The notes beneath the pieces are model-generated. The model was not told the DNA's origin, did no database searches, and was given only the letters and a program-made list of their open reading frames with translations. From NCBI RefSeq assembly GCF_900167975.1, contig NZ_FUZU01000003.1:1-64000 (forward strand): a stretch of DNA of 64,000 nucleotides, written 5' to 3'. Position numbers and translations under genes: made by a program. The DNA comes from Ohtaekwangia koreensis (GTDB taxonomy: Bacteria; Bacteroidota; Bacteroidia; Cytophagales; Cyclobacteriaceae). Positions 1-10,256 of this stretch are shown here, in pieces (the first letter of the stretch is position 1; the number at the start of each line of letters is the position of its first letter).

Positions 1-3000
1 CATCGCAGCTCGTTTGAGCAACGGTGCCTGTAGTAATTACAGGCAACACCGTATTGTTCAAAATCTGAACCACAGCTTTACTGGAAATACATCTTGTAAC
101 TTTATCAACCGCCACTACAGTATAATATCCTGCAGCAAGCCCAGCGTACGTGGCGCTTGCTTTATAGTTTGCAGCAGTGGTATCAGGGGTTCCAATATTT
201 CCATTGAACCAATAATATCTAAAAGGACCTGTCGAGCCTGACCCCGTTGCAGTAATTGATCCATCGACCGGTGAACATTTAACCTGATGGGTGTTGATGA
301 TTGTGGAGACGGAAGGTGTGGTAAGGTTATCAACCACCGTTACAGTTTCAGTATCAACGCATCCATTGGCATCTGTAGCCTGAACAGTATATATACCGGC
401 AGCGAGTCCAGAAACAGTTGCTGCGGTACCAATCTGGTTTACCGCCAGTGTATTATTTCCTTTAAACCATTTCCATGTATAGCCCGCCGTTACACCTGCT
501 ATATTTGCACTCGCAGTTCCGTTCGGAGTTGGTGTACATGAAGTTTGCTGTGCAGTAACCGTTGCTGTAACAGGCTGTATAGCTTTCGATTTGATCGTTA
601 CCAAAACCGTTGGTGAAACGCATTCACTCGTATTGTTGGTTGCCGTAACCAGGTATGTTCCGGCAGTAAGACTTGCATACGTTATACCGGTGAAATCAGG
701 TGATGGCTTTACACTCGATCCGTTATACCATTGAAAAGTATATCCTGTAGTTACTCCACCAACATTAGCAGAAGCACTACCTGAATTAGGGGGTGTACAT
801 TTTGCATCGACTGTGGTAACAGAAACCGCCGGCTTTATCGTTGCATCGGTGACGTGACCTGATTGAGATGACTGGCATCCGGTTGTCTTCTCAGTAACCA
901 AAACCGAATACGTCAACCCATCTGTATTGGACAACTCATGGCTCACGGATAACACTGTTCCCGTCAGCACAAGGGGACCTGCATACCATGCATAATTAAA
1001 ATTACCAGGGGGTTCACCGCCATTGATAATGGCGTGCAATTTTCCATTGGGATTTTTGCAGTTGGTATAGCTTCTGTCTTCTACGATCTGAACGTTCAGT
1101 GTACGGGACTTCACGCCAACGGCAATGGTTTTAGAAGAAGAGCCGCATAATAAACCTTTATGAACAGCAAAAACAGAATAGGTTCCTTCTGTCAAACCCG
1201 TATAGGTAGATCCTACATAAGCTGCGGAAGCAGTTGTTCCCGTAGTAGCACTGTTGAACCAATAGAATGTATAGTCTGCAGTTTGCTTTACACCACTTAC
1301 CAGCCTGTACGCTTCTACCGCGCCTGAAGGCAATGAGCTGTTACCACATTTTATATTATCGGATATAAGTGCTGTCTCAATTGCAAATGGATTTGGACTC
1401 ACACTGGCAGAGGCCAGGTTGTTTGAGTAATCGCATTCTTTGAAATTGGTACTTGGAAAAGTCAACGGTGTAGTACTGCCGTTATCATTCAACACTACAT
1501 ATAGTGTAAAGGTACTCCCGGTACCTTGTACCGTAAGGTTACTGGCCGAAAAAGTATCACCAATGTTAAGGTTGTTCAGGGTAAGGGTAACCGTATTTAG
1601 TTTTACGGCACCGGCAACACGCGGATCTCCGCTATAAAAAGTTACGGGAAAAGAACCTGAAAGTCCAAGGTTACCAGAGTTCTTTATTCCAAACGAAACT
1701 GTAAAATTCTTATCGGGACATGTAGGCTTGTTAATCGTAATGGCGGTGTTGGGATCAAATATTATATCAGGCGATGCATAGGTTGGACATCCTTTTGAAT
1801 CCAGGAATGGCGACTGATTTAAAAATGAATTTAATGCACGTTGTTGTCCTGCATTACAGGGAGATCCTGTTGAAAAAACAAGATGATGGAGCTGCTGTAC
1901 CTTTGGAATTGTAAGATCGTCATTAACGTTCACATTGAAGTATGCATGTTGATTCCATACTTTACGCGAAGGCACCCATGATTCAAGGCTTGATGAGTAT
2001 GTACGAACCTGTCCGTAGGCTGTGCGTGAGCCGTCATTTATATCATCATTATTATTCGTTGCGCAGGTTACGCATATCTCGGTTGATCCGTCACCATCTA
2101 CGTCCACAACAATGGGATACTCACTGGAGGTACGCGACCGGCAAAGTGTTTGTGTTAATATTGCACCCGTTTTACCATTGATGATATATAGATAGCCTTC
2201 ATCACGATATACTATTTCATTTGACTTGTCATTATTAAAATCAAAAACGGTTGATCCGGTAAAACCAGATGTCATCTCGGAAATATCAGATGACCATAGC
2301 AGTGTCATGTCCTCCTTCAAGGCAAATAACTTCTTTCCTGAAACGAACGTGGTGTTTAGTTTTCCATCACCATCAATGTCAGATATATTAAGGCGTCCCG
2401 TTCCTTCAGGCCAATTGTTGGGCGTGGCATATCTCTTATAGGCGTTGTTCTTAACGTCCCAGAAGAAAGCATGCGTAGCTCCGGTGGTTGATCCGGTAGA
2501 ACCGCTGGTAAGAACATCCAGATAACCATCCTGATTGTAATCCGCCACACTGGACATACTGGTTACATAACCAAAGCTGGATTTCTTAGGAAAATAATTA
2601 GATGCGGCAGGGATTGATTTTACAAGCGTTAAAGATCCTGCATCTGCAGTACGGGCACCAAGGTTAACGGAATATATACTTCCACCCAAAACAAGTTCGA
2701 GTCCGGTGCAGGATGCGCAATCTGTTGTAGTCAACATATCAACGGCTACAGGTCCGCCATCTATATCGGTCCATGATCCACTTCCTTTTACAATTCTTAA
2801 ACCTGTGGCCGCATCCAGAATCTCATTTCTATAATACAATTCAACTTTTCCGTCACTGCCAAAATCGGCAAGCCCTAGTGTTATCGGCAAACCGTATGCT
2901 GCTGTACTCCAAAGCTTAACGCCTTTACAGTCGTACGAGGTTATATAAAAAGTTGTCCCTATTTTTTCCGCTATAAAGATCTCCGCACAACCATCACCCT

Positions 3001-3430
3001 TTACATCGGCAATTACGTGGTCATAGAATTCAGCGGTACCTGTTATCGCAGCAGTATACTTAACGCTTAAGTTCTGTCCGTTTAATATATAGAGCTTTTT
3101 GTCACCGGGGTGTAACGTCACAACTTCTGGTATACCATCACTGTCCAGGTCACCAATCGCCATTCTACCATACGAATAAGTAGACCGGTCCTGAGAAGCT
3201 GACTCCAGTTTCATACCGAAATTGGCAACACCCGTGGGGGGAACCTGACAGAATTTGTCTTGACCTATATAGAAGTCTTTACAAAGTGAATTTTTAGCGC
3301 AGTCACCATCAAAACAGTCAATAAATCCGTCACCGTCATTATCAACTCCATCACCGCAACTTGATTCCTGTGCGAATGATGCGAAGTATAGCACCAGACA
3401 CAGTGCGGTCAGCAGTAGTTTTTTACTCAT
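1..3430 (-). CDS. Secreted FG-GAP/VCBS and SprB-like repeat protein (3' end outside window)
   Basis: The reading frame is open from the ATG at 3430 to the left edge, so at least 1142 residues are present and the C-terminus is missing. It begins with a signal peptide (MSKKLLLTALCLVLYFASFAQ region), then a calcium-binding type segment GVDNDGDGFIDC. Several FG-GAP/VCBS-like units follow (AIGDLDSDGIPEVV, IADVKGDGCAEIF, LADFGSDGKVELY), as in a beta-propeller. The part nearest the left edge is a series of roughly 80-90 residue Ig-like units ending in patterns such as GLAAGIYTVQATDANGC, typical of SprB/PKD-type repeats in Bacteroidota adhesins. Expected at the cell surface. A T9SS tail would be predicted beyond the edge but cannot be seen. 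The role as adhesin is inference. Confidence 0.85.
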   Translation of the reverse strand, partial: MSKKLLLTALCLVLYFASFAQESSCGDGVDNDGDGFIDCFDGDCAKNSLCKDFYIGQDKFCQVPPTGVANFGMKLESASQDRSTYSYGRMAIGDLDSDGIPEVVTLHPGDKKLYILNGQNLSVKYTAAITGTAEFYDHVIADVKGDGCAEIFIAEKIGTTFYITSYDCKGVKLWSTAAYGLPITLGLADFGSDGKVELYYRNEILDAATGLRIVKGSGSWTDIDGGPVAVDMLTTTDCASCTGLELVLGGSIYSVNLGARTADAGSLTLVKSIPAASNYFPKKSSFGYVTSMSSVADYNQDGYLDVLTSGSTGSTTGATHAFFWDVKNNAYKRYATPNNWPEGTGRLNISDIDGDGKLNTTFVSGKKLFALKEDMTLLWSSDISEMTSGFTGSTVFDFNNDKSNEIVYRDEGYLYIINGKTGAILTQTLCRSRTSSEYPIVVDVDGDGSTEICVTCATNNNDDINDGSRTAYGQVRTYSSSLESWVPSRKVWNQHAYFNVNVNDDLTIPKVQQLHHLVFSTGSPCNAGQQRALNSFLNQSPFLDSKGCPTYASPDIIFDPNTAITINKPTCPDKNFTVSFGIKNSGNLGLSGSFPVTFYSGDPRVAGAVKLNTVTLTLNNLNIGDTFSASNLTVQGTGSTFTLYVVLNDNGSTTPLTFPSTNFKECDYSNNLASASVSPNPFAIETALISDNIKCGNSSLPSGAVEAYRLVSGVKQTADYTFYWFNSATTGTTASAAYVGSTYTGLTEGTYSVFAVHKGLLCGSSSKTIAVGVKSRTLNVQIVEDRSYTNCKNPNGKLHAIINGGEPPGNFNYAWYAGPLVLTGTVLSVSHELSNTDGLTYSVLVTEKTTGCQSSQSGHVTDATIKPAVSVTTVDAKCTPPNSGSASANVGGVTTGYTFQWYNGSSVKPSPDFTGITYASLTAGTYLVTATNNTSECVSPTVLVTIKSKAIQPVTATVTAQQTSCTPTPNGTASANIAGVTAGYTWKWFKGNNTLAVNQIGTAATVSGLAAGIYTVQATDANGCVDTETVTVVDNLTTPSVSTIINTHQVKCSPVDGSITATGSGSTGPFRYYWFNGNIGTPDTTAANYKASATYAGLAAGYYTVVAVDKVTRCISSKAVVQILNNTVLPVITTGTVAQTSCD

Positions 3431-3646
3431 AAGCTCAACTATAGACATGAATACAACCTGGAAAGAGAAAGTGAGAGACCGATCTTTAATTCAGGTTCAA
3501 ATACCCCAGAAAGGTATTTTCTTTTAAAATGATAAAAATTGAAAGATCAGAAACATTCAGAGTCACGTAATAATTGGTATGTGTTTTACGATTTTTTACT
3601 AAAAAATAAGGCAAGCTTTATATTAAATTTATCATTAACGCAAACC

Positions 3647-4492
3647 ATGTTAGCGAAAGTTAAACCCATTTCACGACCAAATAGTCAACTGAATACTAAA
3701 TGTATCGTTATTCTTCTCTGCCTCCTTTCAATTGCTGCTATTGAAAATGTCACTGCTCAAGTAGTAAGAGTTGGGGTAAAAATTGGGGGACAATATGACT
3801 TCGTAAAAGTCGATCAAAAACGTTTCAAGGATACTGTAAAATTAGCTCCGGGTATAGGTTTCAACGCGGGACTTGTGCTTTCTTTCAAAGTAAGGAATCG
3901 GTACTTTTTGCATACTGAATACCTATATTCTACAAAAAGCAAAACTATAACGGGTAAATTCGATCCTGATCTAAAGGATAAAGTGACGTATCATTATTTT
4001 GAAGCGCCTATTTTATTCACCATGCACTTCAAAGGGCAGCTCGGAGAGAATAGAAATTTCAAATGGTATCTGGGGGCCGGGCCGAACATTGCCTACTTAT
4101 TAGGAGGGCGCGGTGTTATATCTTCCGGTGAATTAGAAGAGAACGGCATTAGTTCACTATCCTATAAAATCAAATTCACACCGCGCGAGGACCGCGATCA
4201 TATAGACGAGATTCACTACACCAATGTCAACAGAGTTCAATTTGGTATAAATATAGGTGCCGGAGCATTACTGGAGCCCATTCCCAAGCACAAAGTAATG
4301 ATAGACCTGCGCTATACTTTCGATCAGACTTTATTTGGAAAGCAAAAGGCGGATTACCTCGTTCCTCATGACTATGATGATGACCTCCGGTTCAGAAACA
4401 GAGGCGTGCGAATCTCCCTGATGTATCTTCTTGAATATAACATTAGTAAAAAGGCACGAAACACAGGTAAAAGCACTATTAAAAAGTCATGA
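3647..4492 (+). CDS. Outer-membrane beta-barrel protein (PorT/OMP_b-brl_2-like)
   Basis: 281 residues from the ATG at 3647. The frame also opens earlier at a TTG (3539), but the ATG places a hydrophobic signal peptide (IVILLCLLSIAAIENVTAQ) near the N-terminus. After the cleavage site comes RVGVKIGGQYDF, then alternating amphipathic strands, for example GFNAGLVLSFKVRNRYFLHTEY and the terminal strand GVRISLMYLLEY. This is the layout of the small 8-10 strand porin-like barrels of Bacteroidota (PF13568-like). It stands alone on the plus strand, divergent from the FG-GAP protein. Substrate or partner unknown. Confidence 0.75.
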   Translation: MLAKVKPISRPNSQLNTKCIVILLCLLSIAAIENVTAQVVRVGVKIGGQYDFVKVDQKRFKDTVKLAPGIGFNAGLVLSFKVRNRYFLHTEYLYSTKSKTITGKFDPDLKDKVTYHYFEAPILFTMHFKGQLGENRNFKWYLGAGPNIAYLLGGRGVISSGELEENGISSLSYKIKFTPREDRDHIDEIHYTNVNRVQFGINIGAGALLEPIPKHKVMIDLRYTFDQTLFGKQKADYLVPHDYDDDLRFRNRGVRISLMYLLEYNISKKARNTGKSTIKKS

Positions 4493-5054
4493 TCTTACTT
4501 TTCTGGATATTCTTCCGGGTAAGCTTGTTACTCCTGAAATGCAAACTATATATATACTATAGTCAAAAAAAAGACTACGATATATAGAAGCACGGGGAAT
4601 CGTACGTTACTATCAAATTTTCTCTTCAGGACTTATGTTCTGAAGGTCAGCGCTTTTTTTGCCGGGGAACAACGAACGGTATAAGAAGATGCTTGTCAAC
4701 TCCCAACAATCAAAAGAAGCAATAAGAGCATCATTACTATCACCATTGTGGTTTTAGTAGCATAAAGAAGTGTGATCGTTTTCATTCTTGTATCGGATAT
4801 TCTTCTCCTCACTTTTTTACAATAGTCTGTTCCTTCTCAACCTTGATGATCAAAGACCTTGTTTTATTGAGATTCGAAAGTTCTCAAGGCTGGGCGTAGA
4901 GTATAATGACCACCATCACTATACTCACACGCACCAACACATAACAGTGCACACACATTTTTAATCACAACATTTCAGTCTCTTATTAACCTTACCATCT
5001 GCCTAAACATAAACCATACATAATGACACAATATCTAAACATCACCTTGCAATT
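4493..5054. other. Intergenic region with two hairpins
   Basis: No gene is supported here. An imperfect AT-rich hairpin lies at 4546-4587, with the arms separated by an A-run. A 9-bp stem with loop TTAT lies at 4624-4645 and is followed nine bases later by a T7 run at 4654-4660. The second could terminate transcription from the upstream barrel gene, although it sits about 130 bases after the stop. The remainder is AT-rich with no coding signal. Confidence 0.5.
4624..4660 (+). terminator. Possible terminator after the barrel gene
   Basis: The arms CTTCAGGAC and GTTCTGAAG pair (one G-T wobble) around the loop TTAT, with a T7 run shortly downstream. The gap between stem and T-run is longer than usual, so this is a weak call. 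Confidence 0.3.
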
Positions 5055-6194
5055 TTATTGGCAAGTGAATCCGTTTAGTATATAGCTGGTCTTGACTGCT
5101 GTATTCTTTATACTGAGATCGCTATCCAGTATAGTTTCCCGTATCCAACCTTTGGTTGCATCCCCGGCAGGTATAGATAGAATCGATTGATAGGTACCAT
5201 CAGAGGTAATATCGAGTGAAGGACACATCACCGGTGGATTATAGTTATAGTATCCATTGCCTGGCCCCCACTCCCATACATAGTATCCCATGTTATGTTG
5301 ATCAGCTTCTTTCAGCAACGTCTCGTAATCAATCGATCCTTTTGTTGAGCACGACTCATAGTCTGGTTCTTCATCGCCAGGCCAGCCACCGTATGCTGCC
5401 AACTCCCCTATAATAAAGGGAACATTCAGGTCGGCAGCTTTTTGAAGCTGGTCTTTTATAAAAGTAGACTGCACATATTTAATTGCCTCCTTCGACCAAT
5501 AGGTATGCACCGAGAACATCACATTGTGATCGGGATCATGCGCCATTAAATCGGCTGCAGTATTTATGAATATATCCAGATTTTTTCCGCAGCCTGTGGC
5601 ATCAATAATAAGCGGTGGACGAATACCTGCATTGCGCATATTCGTGATGGCGGTTTTGTAAGCACTCAGGAATTGTGACTCGGTCACATTATCATCTCCC
5701 GCCTCATTGGCTATGTTAACCAACAAAGCATGTTCATATTTTTGTACCAAGGCCACTACATCAGAGCGCGTCCAATAGTTAACCACTTTTGTGAGTTGCG
5801 AAAAATCACAGGTGGCGTCATGCATCTCTACCATAGGAATCATCTTCTGTGCGATGCAGTTCTTGATAAGATTTTCGAGTTGATTCAGAGATGTAGTCGT
5901 ACCGTTGTCTGATACGGTTTGCCATACGATACGCACCGAGTTGGCGTTTGTCTTGGCGATCTCCGGAAAGTATCCGTCACCATTGGGATCCCCCTGATCA
6001 AAAACACTCATCTTGTTAACACCCTTTAATACAACAGTATTTCCACAAGGATCGGTAAGATGATCACCACTTACCTTAAATGTTTCCTGAGGCGATGTAC
6101 TACCGGATTCTGAATCATCATCACTTCCACACCCTGAAAGGTATAGCAGGCAAACGAGCGGCAAAAATTTTAAAATTGCAATGGGAATTTTCAT
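5055..6194 (-). CDS. GH5-family glycoside hydrolase, lipoprotein (beta-mannanase/endoglucanase-like)
   Basis: 379 residues from the ATG at 6194. An upstream in-frame start at 6236 exists, but the later ATG puts the lipobox LSGC at residues 19-22, as expected for a lipoprotein. After an Asp/Ser-rich linker the protein shows the GH5 (beta/alpha)8 pattern: GNTVVLKGVN near the start, NSVRIVWQ, an acid/base Glu in VNIANEAGD (about residue 164), VHTYW, and a nucleophile Glu in FIIGELAAYGG (about residue 264), ending with YYVWEWGPGN. Such enzymes cut beta-1,4 mannan or glucan. The exact substrate cannot be told from sequence alone. It lies downstream of, and on the same strand as, a response regulator, kinase and outer-membrane receptor. 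Confidence 0.85.
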   Translation of the reverse strand: MKIPIAILKFLPLVCLLYLSGCGSDDDSESGSTSPQETFKVSGDHLTDPCGNTVVLKGVNKMSVFDQGDPNGDGYFPEIAKTNANSVRIVWQTVSDNGTTTSLNQLENLIKNCIAQKMIPMVEMHDATCDFSQLTKVVNYWTRSDVVALVQKYEHALLVNIANEAGDDNVTESQFLSAYKTAITNMRNAGIRPPLIIDATGCGKNLDIFINTAADLMAHDPDHNVMFSVHTYWSKEAIKYVQSTFIKDQLQKAADLNVPFIIGELAAYGGWPGDEEPDYESCSTKGSIDYETLLKEADQHNMGYYVWEWGPGNGYYNYNPPVMCPSLDITSDGTYQSILSIPAGDATKGWIRETILDSDLSIKNTAVKTSYILNGFTCQ

Positions 6195-6373
6195 GAGAGT
6201 AACGGGTTGTTTGGTAATACAAAGCAATGCGATCATATAGCATAGATCAATTCCCTATTTGGGTAATTATACTATATTAAGAACCGTATAAAAAATAGCG
6301 TTAAAACTCCGGCAGGTTCACCAAGGAATTATAAGAAGGTATTATATACTGGCCGGCTTTTCTTGAAATATTA

Positions 6374-7012
6374 CTAAATGATCTTTGCACGTATGGCCTT
6401 GGCAACAGCCTCAGGGCCACATTGGACGTGGAGCTTCTGGTATATATTTTTCAAATGCTTTTTCACTGTTTCAGGGGAGATCAGGATTTCAAGAGCAATC
6501 ATGCGATACGAGAATCCCCTGGAAAGAAGTTCAAGTACTTGCTGCTCACGCTCAGAGATCCTATACTCATTTTTTGGAGCCGGTATCGTTTCACGAAAAG
6601 CGTTCAACACGCGGTGTGCAATACCGGGTGACATGGGGGCTCCACCCTCGAACACTTCCTTTATTGCCTGTACCAGTTGAGCTGAAGAATCTTTCTTTAG
6701 CAGGTATCCATCGGCCCCGTTGCTCAGGCATCGAAACAATTTATCATCATCATCAAATACGGTATGCATTAACACGCGAATCTCAGCGTGCTTTTCCTTA
6801 ATGAGCCGCACCCCTTCTATACCACTGCGCTCAGGCATATCAATATCCATGATCACAACGTCTGGCCTATCCGTCTCTATTTCACTCACAACAGAACGAC
6901 AATCGGGATGAGAACCTGCCACAGCAAATCCCTCAGTTTTACCAATGAGCAATTCCAGTAAATCACGCAGCTTGGTATTGTCCTCGTAAATAGAAACACG
7001 GATGGTTTGCAT
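6374..7012 (-). CDS. LuxR/NarL-type response regulator
   Basis: 212 residues. The receiver domain (about 1-125) has the acidic pocket YEDN, the phospho-acceptor Asp at about residue 56 in VVIMDIDMPE, and the Lys in LLKKD. The C-terminal LuxR helix-turn-helix (about 148-210) starts SEREQQVLELLSRGFSYRMIA and continues SPETVKKHLKNIYQKL. The gene follows the propeller histidine kinase by 92 bases on the same strand, and that kinase is its probable partner. The likely target is the nearby GH5 and receptor genes (inference). Full length for the family. Confidence 0.95.
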   Translation of the reverse strand: MQTIRVSIYEDNTKLRDLLELLIGKTEGFAVAGSHPDCRSVVSEIETDRPDVVIMDIDMPERSGIEGVRLIKEKHAEIRVLMHTVFDDDDKLFRCLSNGADGYLLKKDSSAQLVQAIKEVFEGGAPMSPGIAHRVLNAFRETIPAPKNEYRISEREQQVLELLSRGFSYRMIALEILISPETVKKHLKNIYQKLHVQCGPEAVAKAIRAKII

Positions 7013-7104
7013 GGTATATAGCTATAAACGGAGTGCGGGTTAATCTTCAGTAGTATACAAAGCAAATTGGTTCATGCTCCATTAGCAATACCCTTTTCGG
7101 GTAG

Positions 7105-10100
7105 TCAGCCAATCGGAAATTCAAGTCGAAGTTTTGTTCCTTTGCCGGTATCGGAAAGGATATTTAGCGTTCCTTTCAGGCTCGCAGCACGAGCTTTAAG
7201 ATTCAAGAGTCCATTCCGGTCACGCGGTATCTCCGGGTTAAACCCTACACCATCATCTTCAATGATCATCAATAACTTTTTGCGCTCCACCACAACTTGA
7301 ACAGATGCATTGCTACAATGTGAATACTTGATGAGATTATTGACGGATTCTTTGAAGATGAGGTAAAAATTCCTGCGTTGCTCCATCGATAATTTGATAT
7401 GTTCAAAATGCTTGGGCATGGCGAAGTTATAGTGGATCTGCTTTGCTTCGAATAGCTCAGACGCATACCGGGTCATGCGCGCAATCAGACTGGAGAGTGC
7501 ATCATTTCTTGGACTGATGTTCCAGACTATATCATCGAGTGAACTGCTGATCTGCTGGGTCTCTTCTACCATTCGTTCTATAAATGAAGCTGACGGATGC
7601 GTTTGTGAGAGCTCCTTTCTGGCCAGTGTTCCCATGATGCTGATACCACTTAGCGAAGAGCCAAGTTCATCATGAAGATCCGCTGATATACGGTTGCGCA
7701 CATGCTGAAGGCGAATAATCTGGTTGATACGATACCGGTAAAATGCATATAGCAACGCAATGATGGTGGCAATGATCAGAAGTTTAAACCACAGTGTCTC
7801 ATAATATGCCGGCATTACTTCGATGCGAATGCTAGAAGCCTCCGGGCTCCAGTTGCCGAGGACATCACCGGTTTTCATGTGAAGTATATATGTGCCAGGG
7901 TTCAGGTTTGTAAAGTATGCCTGGTGATTGGTACCGCTATAATTCCATTCCTTGTCAAAGTCCTCCAGGTAGTATGCATATTCGTTGTCGTGATGCTTCC
8001 TGTAGTTGAGTGCTATAAAATCTACGCTGAAAGCATTCTCGTCAGGAGCAAGTTCAATTGGCTTTGAGAAATCAACGAAGTGCTCCTTACCATGAATTTT
8101 AAAGCTGGATATACCCAGCACAGGATTTTCAACAGGCCCAAGAATGCGGGCTACATTGATGATATTTATACCATTCTGATGACCAACATATAGTTCTTTG
8201 CCATCCTGACTGGTATAGATGCGCCCCATGGTATTGTTGTTGATCAGACCATCATTTACCGTGAAGCGTTTTAATTTCCGGGAAGTTGCATGATAGCAGT
8301 AAAGCCCTTCATAATTACCAGCCCAGACATTGCCGGCATGATCCTCGGCCAATCCCGCGATCTGCCTGTCAACAAATCCATCTTCGCCTGTGAGCACCAA
8401 TGAAATTTTCCCGTCACGATCGGTTTTGGTAAGGCTTCCCCAACGGGCTGCCCACACGTTTTTTTGTTTATCGAGAAGAAGCGAGTTCACCGAACGATCC
8501 TGGATTCTGTCATCTATATCTGCAGGCTCTGCAAGCACAAAATTACCCGCACGTTCATCGCCCCTATATATACCTTGCATCGTGCCTAATAAAATAGTGC
8601 CGTCTGTATCCAGAAGCATATCATTGATCAGGTTGTTATTCTGTATCAGCGAATGCTGCATGGCATCCGGCCAGGGCGTTGCGTTTTTTCCGGTATTGAA
8701 ATCCAGTATACGAATGCCTTCATCAGAGTTACCAATCCACAAGCGATCGTGTTTATCAAACAAACCGTACATAAAAAACGGCACCGAAAAATAACGATTG
8801 GCCTGCTCACTCAGCGGGGTTGAAATAAACCGTTCCTCTTCCGGATCATAAACAAATATACCGGGCCGCTTATAGTTCCAGCGGTTGGTTCCAATCCACA
8901 AAGTCCGATCTGGTCGTTGCGTAATCCACCTTGTATCTCCGCCATCCGGATAGCGGATCAGTGTAAATTCATTGGTGACTTTGTTCCATTGTACAATCCC
9001 CGTATGTGATAATCCGAGATATACTATATTGGGATACTCTATATCTGCAAGAATGACATTTACCGTGACCGGAAAAGATACTATACCTTTAGGGAGCCAC
9101 AGTGCCCGAATTACATTACTGACTGGATTATACTTAATGATACCATCGGAAGTGCAAGCCCACACTATACCATCCTGCTTGTCGCGAACGATAGCATTGA
9201 CTTCATAGGGATTCGGGAGCACGTCACTGAAAAAATAGAAACGTTTTTGCTCGGGCCGGAATACGCCAAGTCCAGAGTTATCACCAACCCATAAAATTGC
9301 ATTCCCGTTTTCATCGACTCCATTTTCAAGAGCATTGATTTGGTTGGCGATGCGCCCGGTACTATAATGCTCATAGGTATTGCTGTGAGTATCGTACCGG
9401 ATCAATCCCATGTTATAACTGCCGATCCAGAGAATTCCATTTTCCCCGGCACGGGCATCCGAAAGCAGTACAGGCTCCTGTGGCGCAACGTCATGGCTAT
9501 CCGCACCAAAAACACAGTATAATGTATCTTTTAGCGGATCATACCGGAATAAACCATTATCCCTTCCAATCACCCACAAGTTTCCATCGGTATCCTCTGT
9601 AAAGGAAGCTTTGGTCCATACATACATGGTCTTCCGGAATGCATAATGTTTTGTCTTGCGGGTTTTTAAGTCCATGCGGTTTACGCCTTCACGATCACTA
9701 TACCAGCCGTTGTTATTTTTATCGATAAAGAAAAATCCGGTAGTCTCTATATCTGGTTCCTGAGTTTTAGGAGAGCACTCCATTTGTAAGGAGATAGCAT
9801 CAATCCTGCATATACCGTTGCGATCGGAAGATATCCACACATTGTTCTCATGGTCCGCAACAACGCCCGTCACAAAATTGGTTTCAGGCGAAGTATAGGG
9901 CTGGAACGTTGCACCATCATAGCGTACCACACACTGACGTGTACCGAACCACATAAAACCTGAATGATCTCGTGTTGCTGACAGCACTGTATTTCCGGGC
10001 AACCCGTCTTTCGAACTGATTACTTCAAAAGTAATTGCAGGCAATTGCGCATATACCGGCTTATATCGGGTAATGAAAATACACAGCAGTGCAATTATAA

Positions 10101-10131
10101 AATGTATCCGGAACGATGAGCGAAGAGTCAT
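7105..10131 (-). CDS. Two-component sensor kinase with periplasmic propeller and Y_Y_Y domain
   Basis: 1008 residues. A signal peptide (IALLCIFITRYKPVYAQ) is followed by about 650 residues of Reg_prop propeller repeats (units such as SGFMWFGTR, NLWVIGRDNGLFRYD, GILWIGSYNMGLIRYD). Next come a Y_Y_Y domain (AYYLEDFDKEWNYSG ... FTNLNPGTYILHMKT), one transmembrane helix (LLIIATIIALLYAFY), and a HisKA_3 dimerisation helix with the phospho-acceptor His at about residue 820 (ADLHDELGSSL). The HATPase ends IEDDGVGFNP and TGKGTKLRLEFP. This is the SusR/NarX-like architecture that senses glycans or other periplasmic ligands. Unlike hybrid two-component systems it has no fused receiver; the LuxR regulator downstream supplies it. 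Confidence 0.95.
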   Translation of the reverse strand: MTLRSSFRIHFIIALLCIFITRYKPVYAQLPAITFEVISSKDGLPGNTVLSATRDHSGFMWFGTRQCVVRYDGATFQPYTSPETNFVTGVVADHENNVWISSDRNGICRIDAISLQMECSPKTQEPDIETTGFFFIDKNNNGWYSDREGVNRMDLKTRKTKHYAFRKTMYVWTKASFTEDTDGNLWVIGRDNGLFRYDPLKDTLYCVFGADSHDVAPQEPVLLSDARAGENGILWIGSYNMGLIRYDTHSNTYEHYSTGRIANQINALENGVDENGNAILWVGDNSGLGVFRPEQKRFYFFSDVLPNPYEVNAIVRDKQDGIVWACTSDGIIKYNPVSNVIRALWLPKGIVSFPVTVNVILADIEYPNIVYLGLSHTGIVQWNKVTNEFTLIRYPDGGDTRWITQRPDRTLWIGTNRWNYKRPGIFVYDPEEERFISTPLSEQANRYFSVPFFMYGLFDKHDRLWIGNSDEGIRILDFNTGKNATPWPDAMQHSLIQNNNLINDMLLDTDGTILLGTMQGIYRGDERAGNFVLAEPADIDDRIQDRSVNSLLLDKQKNVWAARWGSLTKTDRDGKISLVLTGEDGFVDRQIAGLAEDHAGNVWAGNYEGLYCYHATSRKLKRFTVNDGLINNNTMGRIYTSQDGKELYVGHQNGINIINVARILGPVENPVLGISSFKIHGKEHFVDFSKPIELAPDENAFSVDFIALNYRKHHDNEYAYYLEDFDKEWNYSGTNHQAYFTNLNPGTYILHMKTGDVLGNWSPEASSIRIEVMPAYYETLWFKLLIIATIIALLYAFYRYRINQIIRLQHVRNRISADLHDELGSSLSGISIMGTLARKELSQTHPSASFIERMVEETQQISSSLDDIVWNISPRNDALSSLIARMTRYASELFEAKQIHYNFAMPKHFEHIKLSMEQRRNFYLIFKESVNNLIKYSHCSNASVQVVVERKKLLMIIEDDGVGFNPEIPRDRNGLLNLKARAASLKGTLNILSDTGKGTKLRLEFPIG

Positions 10132-10256
10132 TGATTTTTTCCAATCGTGTACTAAGTTACAGCAGAATATTGCAGTATCACTGCGCTTGCACTAAAAATC
10201 ATTTTACAAATATTTCATAAATGACTTAAGCAACGTAAAAAAAACCAACACACCTG

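Noticed and set aside
4546-4587. AT-rich imperfect hairpin considered as a regulatory RNA element
   Set aside because: Arms pair only in two short blocks with an internal loop; the TATA-rich composition of the window makes such pairing likely by chance.
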